From assembly GCF_900637205.1 (NCBI RefSeq), contig NZ_LR134355.1, positions 3,534,001 through 3,598,000 of the forward strand: a stretch of 64,000 nt of DNA. Direction: 5' to 3'. The notes beneath the pieces were generated by a model. It made no database searches, was not told where the DNA came from, and worked only from the letters and a program-made list of their open reading frames with translations. Shown piece after piece: positions 60,165-64,000 of the stretch. Every line of letters starts with the position of its first letter. The stretch's first letter is position 1. Origin of the DNA: Mycolicibacterium chitae (GTDB taxonomy: Bacteria; Actinomycetota; Actinomycetes; Mycobacteriales; Mycobacteriaceae). The position numbers were made by a program, and so were the translations under genes.

Positions 60165-60458
60165 CTATTCGGCGTCGCCGGCGTGGATATCGGACGGGTG
60201 CACGGCCAGCGGGGTGACGTGGATGTCCATGTAGGGGAACAGCGGCAGACCCGAAAGGATCTGGTGCAGCTCGTCATTGGACTCGACGTCGAACACCGAG
60301 TAGTTGGCGTACTCGCCTACCACCCGCCAGATGTGCGGCCACTTGCCGGACCGCTGCAGGTCCTGGGAGTAGCGCTTCTCCCGGTTCACCAGATCGCTGC
60401 GCCGCTGCGGATCCATGTCGTCGGGGATCCGCACGTCCATCCGTACGTGGTACAGCAT
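60165..60458 (-). CDS. catC: muconolactone delta-isomerase
   Basis: Enzyme of 97 aa converting muconolactone to beta-ketoadipate enol-lactone. It begins MLYHVRMDVRIPDDMD, with the basic loop and the motif IWRVVGEYANYSVFDVESND, ending PYMDIHVTPLAVHPSD, all characteristic of the small ferredoxin-like CatC family. It lies 1 bp after catA on the same strand. Confidence 0.96.
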   Translation of the reverse strand: MLYHVRMDVRIPDDMDPQRRSDLVNREKRYSQDLQRSGKWPHIWRVVGEYANYSVFDVESNDELHQILSGLPLFPYMDIHVTPLAVHPSDIHAGDAE

Positions 60459-60459
60459 G

Positions 60460-61326
60460 TCAGGCCCCCACCGGGTCGAGCACGAAGTAGTACGTCATCG
60501 CCTCGGAGCCGTCCGGGCGCGGCTGCGGGTCGAGCATCAGTTCGGGCTTGACCGCGCTGGCGATGTCGTCGGCGTTGTGCGGGTCACCGGGGAAATACAG
60601 CTGCGCGGTGAGCGATTCGTGGCCCGGGGCGGACACCTTGACGTGCAGGTGCGCCGGGCGCCAGGCGTGCCAGCCGGCCGCGGCGATCAGCTTGCCGCAG
60701 GACCCGTCGGTGGGGATCTGGTAGGGCGCGGGCCGGATGGTGGTGATCTGGAAATTGCCGTCGGCCCCGGTGGAGAAGCTGCCGCGCAGATTCCACTCGG
60801 GCAGCCCGGGGGCGAACTGCGAGTAGAACCCGTCGGCGTCGGCGTGCCACAGTTCGATCTTGCCCGCCAACGGTTTTCCGTCGGTGGAGGTGATCCGGCC
60901 GTCCCAGACCAGCGGCGTGCCGGCCTCGTTCTCGCGCATGGGCATGGTGCCCACCGCGCCGAGTTCCGGCGAATCCGGCACGTAGTAGGGGCCCTCGATG
61001 CTGCCCTTGTTGCCCTGGCGGTGATCGGTGGCGACCTCCTCGACGACGTGTTCGACCCACACGTCGAGGAACAGTGGCCACTCCCCGTCCTGGCCGACGT
61101 TGATCAGCCACGCCTTGAGCGCGTTGTACTCGTCGTAGGAGACCTTGTGCTTGCGGATGGTGGCGTGCACGGCGTCGAGCACCTCGCGCGCGAGCATGTC
61201 GACCCGTTCGGGCGGGGTGTCCTTGACTGCTTCGAACGGCGACTTGTCGGCGTGGAAGCGTTCGGTGGCCGACGCCCCCGAGGCCGCCGCCGAGGCGTGC
61301 TCTGCCGGACTCTCCATGGTGGTCAT
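60460..61326 (-). CDS. catA: catechol 1,2-dioxygenase
   Basis: Intradiol dioxygenase of 288 aa that opens catechol to cis,cis-muconate. Fe(III) ligands can be placed at Y168 (ADADGFYSQF), Y202, H226 and H228 (RPAHLHVKV). The N-terminal helical dimer domain (25-105) and GNKGSIEGPYYVPDSP are typical. The start MTTMES allows either of two ATGs three codons apart; AAGGAG lies upstream. It is third in the LysR-catB-catA-catC string. Confidence 0.97.
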   Translation of the reverse strand: MTTMESPAEHASAAASGASATERFHADKSPFEAVKDTPPERVDMLAREVLDAVHATIRKHKVSYDEYNALKAWLINVGQDGEWPLFLDVWVEHVVEEVATDHRQGNKGSIEGPYYVPDSPELGAVGTMPMRENEAGTPLVWDGRITSTDGKPLAGKIELWHADADGFYSQFAPGLPEWNLRGSFSTGADGNFQITTIRPAPYQIPTDGSCGKLIAAAGWHAWRPAHLHVKVSAPGHESLTAQLYFPGDPHNADDIASAVKPELMLDPQPRPDGSEAMTYYFVLDPVGA

Positions 61327-61386
61327 TTCGCGGTGTTCTCCTTCGTCAATATTCCTGATCGACGTGCTTGATCGACGTGGGGCTGA

Positions 61387-62490
61387 TCAGTTGTCGGTGC
61401 GATACCGGGTGAGTTTGTCGGGGTCCAGGTCGACGCCGAGGCCGACGCCGAAGGGCACCCGCAGGACGCCGTCGCTGATCCGCAGCGGCTCGGCGAGCAG
61501 GTCGTCGGACATGTCCAGGAAGTTCGACAGCTCGCCGGCGCGCCGCGAGGTCAGCTCGTGGGCGGCGCCGAAGGTGACGGCGCACGCGGTGCCGAGTTGA
61601 CCGTCGATCTGGTTGCCCATCACCACCTCCAGCCCGAGTCCCTCGGCCAGGTGATGCACCCGGGTGGAGCCGGTGAACCCGGTGCGGGCGGTCTTGATGC
61701 TGATCGCGGTCGCCGACCCGCCGAGCACCTCGCGGGTGACGTCGGCGGGGGTGGGCACCGACTCGTCGGCGATGAAGGGCACGTCGAGCTTGCCGACCAG
61801 CCAACGTCGGCCCAGCACGTCGTCGGCCGGGTTGAGTTCCTCGGCGAACAGCAGGTCCAGGTCGGCCATCTCCTTCATGGCCCGCAGGGACTCGGCGGCC
61901 GTCCAGCCGCGGTTGCCGTCGACGTAGAGCTCGATGGTGTCGCCGAAGCGTTCCCGCAGCGCCCGCACGACGGCGGTGTCCAGCTGCACCGGCCGGCGGC
62001 CGACCTTGACCTTGAACGTCGAGATGCCGTAGCGCTCCAGCATCTTCTCCGCCTCGGCGACCATGGCCGCGGGTTCGTCGAAGCCGAGCATGTGGCTGAC
62101 CCGCATGCGGTCGGTGTAGCCGCCCAGCAGATCGGAGACGGGCAGGCCCAGGGTGCGGCCCAGCGCGTCCCAGATCGCCATGTCGACGGCGGCCTTGGCG
62201 GTCGGGTTGCCGACGGTGCGAGCCAGCCGCGCGTGGGCGACCTCGCGTTCGGTCAGGCGCAGCCCGACCAGCTGCGGGGTGAACACGCCGGTGATGACGG
62301 CGATGATCCCGGCCTGGGTCTCGCCGTAGGTGAACGGCCGCGGCGGGGCCTCGGCGATGCCGACGATGCCGTCGTCGGTGTGCACGCGCACCAGGACGTG
62401 TTCGGCGGCGTGCACCTCACCGGAGGCGAACTTCAGCGGCTTGGTGTAGGGAATGGCGAACGGGATCGCCTCGACCGCAGTGATTTTCAC
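61387..62490 (-). CDS. catB: muconate cycloisomerase
   Basis: Enolase-superfamily enzyme of 367 aa forming muconolactone from cis,cis-muconate. The catalytic lysine pair lies in STFKVKVGRRP, the metal ligands are in ELYVDGNRGW, FAEELNP and IADESVPT, and the second catalytic lysine is in ISIKTARTGF. The GTG start overlaps the LysR stop by 4 bp (GTGA), so the regulator and catB are one transcript. catA follows after 60 bp. Confidence 0.96.
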   Translation of the reverse strand: MKITAVEAIPFAIPYTKPLKFASGEVHAAEHVLVRVHTDDGIVGIAEAPPRPFTYGETQAGIIAVITGVFTPQLVGLRLTEREVAHARLARTVGNPTAKAAVDMAIWDALGRTLGLPVSDLLGGYTDRMRVSHMLGFDEPAAMVAEAEKMLERYGISTFKVKVGRRPVQLDTAVVRALRERFGDTIELYVDGNRGWTAAESLRAMKEMADLDLLFAEELNPADDVLGRRWLVGKLDVPFIADESVPTPADVTREVLGGSATAISIKTARTGFTGSTRVHHLAEGLGLEVVMGNQIDGQLGTACAVTFGAAHELTSRRAGELSNFLDMSDDLLAEPLRISDGVLRVPFGVGLGVDLDPDKLTRYRTDN

Positions 62491-63377
62491 TGGTTCTCCT
62501 TGACGAGCGCAGCGGATAGGACGTCGACGACGGACTGCACCAGGGGGTTCTCCGTGCCGCGGCGCCAGGCCAGGGCCAACTCGATGCTGCCGCCGTCGAC
62601 CAGATCGCGGAACACCACGCCGTCGAGCGGCAGGGACCGCACCGACTCGGGCACCAGCGCGATCCCGAGGCCGGCGGCCACCAAGGCCAGCAGCACGGCG
62701 GTGCCGGACACGGCGTGCTCGCGGTGCGGGACGAAGCCGGCGGCGCGGCAGCTGCGCAGCACCGCCTCGTTGACCGCCGAGTCGCGGCCCGCGTAGGCGA
62801 CGAACGGCTCGTTGCGCAGATCCGCCATGGACACAACGGGTTCCACGGCCAGGCGGTGATCGACGGAGACGGCCAGCACCAGCGACTCGACGTCGATGGT
62901 GCGCAACTCGATCTCCTCCCCGACCGCGGGCGGCCGGAGCACGCCGAGGTCCAGGGCGTCGTTGCGCAGCGCGTCGCACTGGGCCGGGGTCAGCAGGTCG
63001 GCCTGGATCTCCAGCGCCGCGTCGGGAAGTTCACGCTTGACCACCCGGGCGATGCGCGGCAGATAGGAGAAGGCCGCCGTACCGGTGAGCCCGAGGCGCA
63101 GCAGGCCGCTGCGGCCGGCGGCGATCCGTCGCACGCCGCGTTCGGCGTCGTCGACGTGGGCCAGGATGCGGTCGGCCTCACCACGCAGGAACTCCCCGGC
63201 CGCGGTCAGCGAGACGTGCCGGGTGGTCCGGTTGAACAGCGTGACGTCCAGTTCGGACTCGAGTTGCCGGATGGCGTAGGACAGGGCCGGCTGCGCGACG
63301 TGCAACCGCTCGGCGGCCTGACCGAAATGGCAGGTCTCGGCCACGGCGGCGAAGTACCGAAGGTGCCTCAGCTCCAT
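62487..63377 (-). CDS. LysR-type regulator of the catechol/benzoate genes
   Basis: Regulator of 296 aa. The N-terminal winged helix (MELRHLRYFAAVAETCHFGQ, then LHVAQPALSYAIRQLESELD) is followed by an effector domain like CatR/BenM. It lies upstream of catB in the same operon and divergent from benA, the classical arrangement for a muconate- or benzoate-responsive activator. Candidate binding repeats lie in the 227-bp divergent region. Confidence 0.95.
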   Translation of the reverse strand: MELRHLRYFAAVAETCHFGQAAERLHVAQPALSYAIRQLESELDVTLFNRTTRHVSLTAAGEFLRGEADRILAHVDDAERGVRRIAAGRSGLLRLGLTGTAAFSYLPRIARVVKRELPDAALEIQADLLTPAQCDALRNDALDLGVLRPPAVGEEIELRTIDVESLVLAVSVDHRLAVEPVVSMADLRNEPFVAYAGRDSAVNEAVLRSCRAAGFVPHREHAVSGTAVLLALVAAGLGIALVPESVRSLPLDGVVFRDLVDGGSIELALAWRRGTENPLVQSVVDVLSAALVKENQ

Positions 63378-63604
63378 GCCTCGCTCCTGCCTGACTTGCT
63401 ACGCCTGTGATGGGTGACACAGCCGACGTTAGGCCCTCAACCAATAGAGAACAAGGACTTACTTACGGGTGAATGATTGATTTTGTTTATCAATACCAGC
63501 CTAGGTCCGGACTAGCAATATGCCTAGTGTGATGGTCACCACTGAATGTGACAGTGGGTGCCCAGAGCACATTTCCGAGCTCTCCAGAAGAACCGGAGGC
63601 CCCG
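63378..63604. promoter_or_regulatory. divergent control region lysR/cat versus ben
   Basis: AT-rich relative to its surroundings. It contains ATTGAT-N7-ATCAAT (63476-63494), CTAG-N7-CTAG (63501-63515) and CACTG-N7-CAGTG (63540-63556), three inverted repeats with the same 7-base spacer. The first has the size and T-N-A character of a LysR-type recognition site. One or more should be the regulator's binding sites. Confidence 0.6.
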
Positions 63605-64000
63605 ATGACCACTTCACTGCCGCGGACGCCCGCGAGCCACAGCACCCACCTCGACGAGATCCTTTCCGATGCGGTGGTGGAGGACCCGGCTGCCGGTGTG
63701 TACCGGGCGAATCGCCGGATTTTTACTGATGATGAGATTTTCGAGTTGGAGATGAAGCACATCTTCGAGGGCAATTGGGTGTATTTGGCTCATGAGTCCC
63801 AGATCCCGAACCCGGGGGATTACTTCACCACCTATATCGGGCGTCAGCCGGTGGTGATCAGCCGCGACCGCAAGGGCGAGTTGCACTGTTTGATCAATGC
63901 GTGTTCGCATCGCGGGGCGATGCTGTGCCGGCGTAAGACCGACAACCGCCCCACCTTCACCTGTCCGTTCCACGGCTGGACGTTCCGCAACGACGGCTCC
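63605..64000 (+). CDS. benA: benzoate 1,2-dioxygenase large subunit (3' end cut off)
   Basis: Ring-hydroxylating oxygenase alpha subunit; 132 residues are visible. The Rieske motif is present as CSHRG and CPFHGWTF (C-x-H ... C-x2-H), preceded by [20 protein letters not shown], which is typical of BenA/XylX. The ATG follows GGAGG. The product is the cis-dihydrodiol of benzoate, leading to catechol for the adjacent cat operon. Codons are less G/C-rich at third positions (TTG, ATT, GAT, GCT, TGT) than in the flanking genes. benB, benC and benD are expected to the right. Confidence 0.95.
   Translation, partial: MTTSLPRTPASHSTHLDEILSDAVVEDPAAGVYRANRRIFTDDEIFELEMKHIFEGNWVYLAHESQIPNPGDYFTTYIGRQPVVISRDRKGELHCLINACSHRGAMLCRRKTDNRPTFTCPFHGWTFRNDGS

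Overview
The window looks like chromosomal DNA of an environmental, fast-growing mycobacterium (Mycolicibacterium type). GC is high and GTG starts are common. There are YrbE/Mce transporter genes, a WhiB7 regulator with an attenuated leader, AdnAB, MoeZ and mycoredoxin. Most telling is a long block from about 25.6 to 59.7 kb whose gene order, recalled from memory, follows M. tuberculosis Rv3193c to Rv3217c. No insertion sequence, prophage, CRISPR array or rRNA was seen.

Left catabolic block (1-24.2 kb). On the minus strand a cytochrome P450 and its 3Fe-4S-type ferredoxin lead into two YrbE permeases of an Mce importer that runs off the left edge. Divergent from them are a flavin/2Fe-2S reductase and a CrtI-like FAD oxidoreductase. 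Next come a DszC/HsaA-like flavin monooxygenase, a TetR regulator, and a five-gene plus-strand operon: VOC ring-cleavage dioxygenase, FAH-family hydrolase, acetoacetate-CoA ligase, FAD hydroxylase, SnoaL-like protein. Facing it is a minus-strand set in which a PEP-synthase-type dikinase is split over two genes (ATP-grasp plus swivel; helical linker plus swivel) with a small winged-helix partner, followed upstream by a DUF7064-like protein and a DUF4267 membrane protein. A 29-bp composite palindrome recurs in front of the P450, the flavin monooxygenase, the tetR/dioxygenase divergon and the DUF4267 gene, with a partial copy before the reductase. This marks a regulon, most simply run by the TetR. 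The enzymes suggest import of a hydrophobic ring compound, oxidation and ring cleavage, and recovery of acetoacetate as acetoacetyl-CoA. The split dikinase resembles phenylphosphate synthase and the CreHI aryl phosphorylation pair. A MarR/MFS efflux pair and an IclR-ADH-SnoaL set close the block.

Core block (25-59.7 kb). An initiator tRNA-fMet gene stands at the junction. Then follow UPF0182, a PDZ/Lon-like protease, a zincin-like protein, an E1/cyclodehydratase-like protein, an ABC1 kinase, whiB7 with its uORF and attenuator, uvrD2, mrx1, nudC, a K+ channel, adnBA, lipV, an alkyltransferase-like protein, moeZ, a DUF3152 metzincin-like protein, a TetR, DUF3107, an MmpS-like protein, a ferritin-like protein, rhlE, a ParA ATPase, a histidine phosphatase, an isochorismate synthase, a GNAT and a small membrane protein. 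Several palindromic short repeats sit in its intergenic gaps.

Right catabolic block (59.7-64 kb). A type II dehydroquinase gene is followed by a catechol ortho-cleavage operon (LysR-catB-catA-catC, minus strand), divergent from a benzoate dioxygenase large-subunit gene cut by the right edge. Together these would take benzoate through catechol and muconate toward the beta-ketoadipate pathway.
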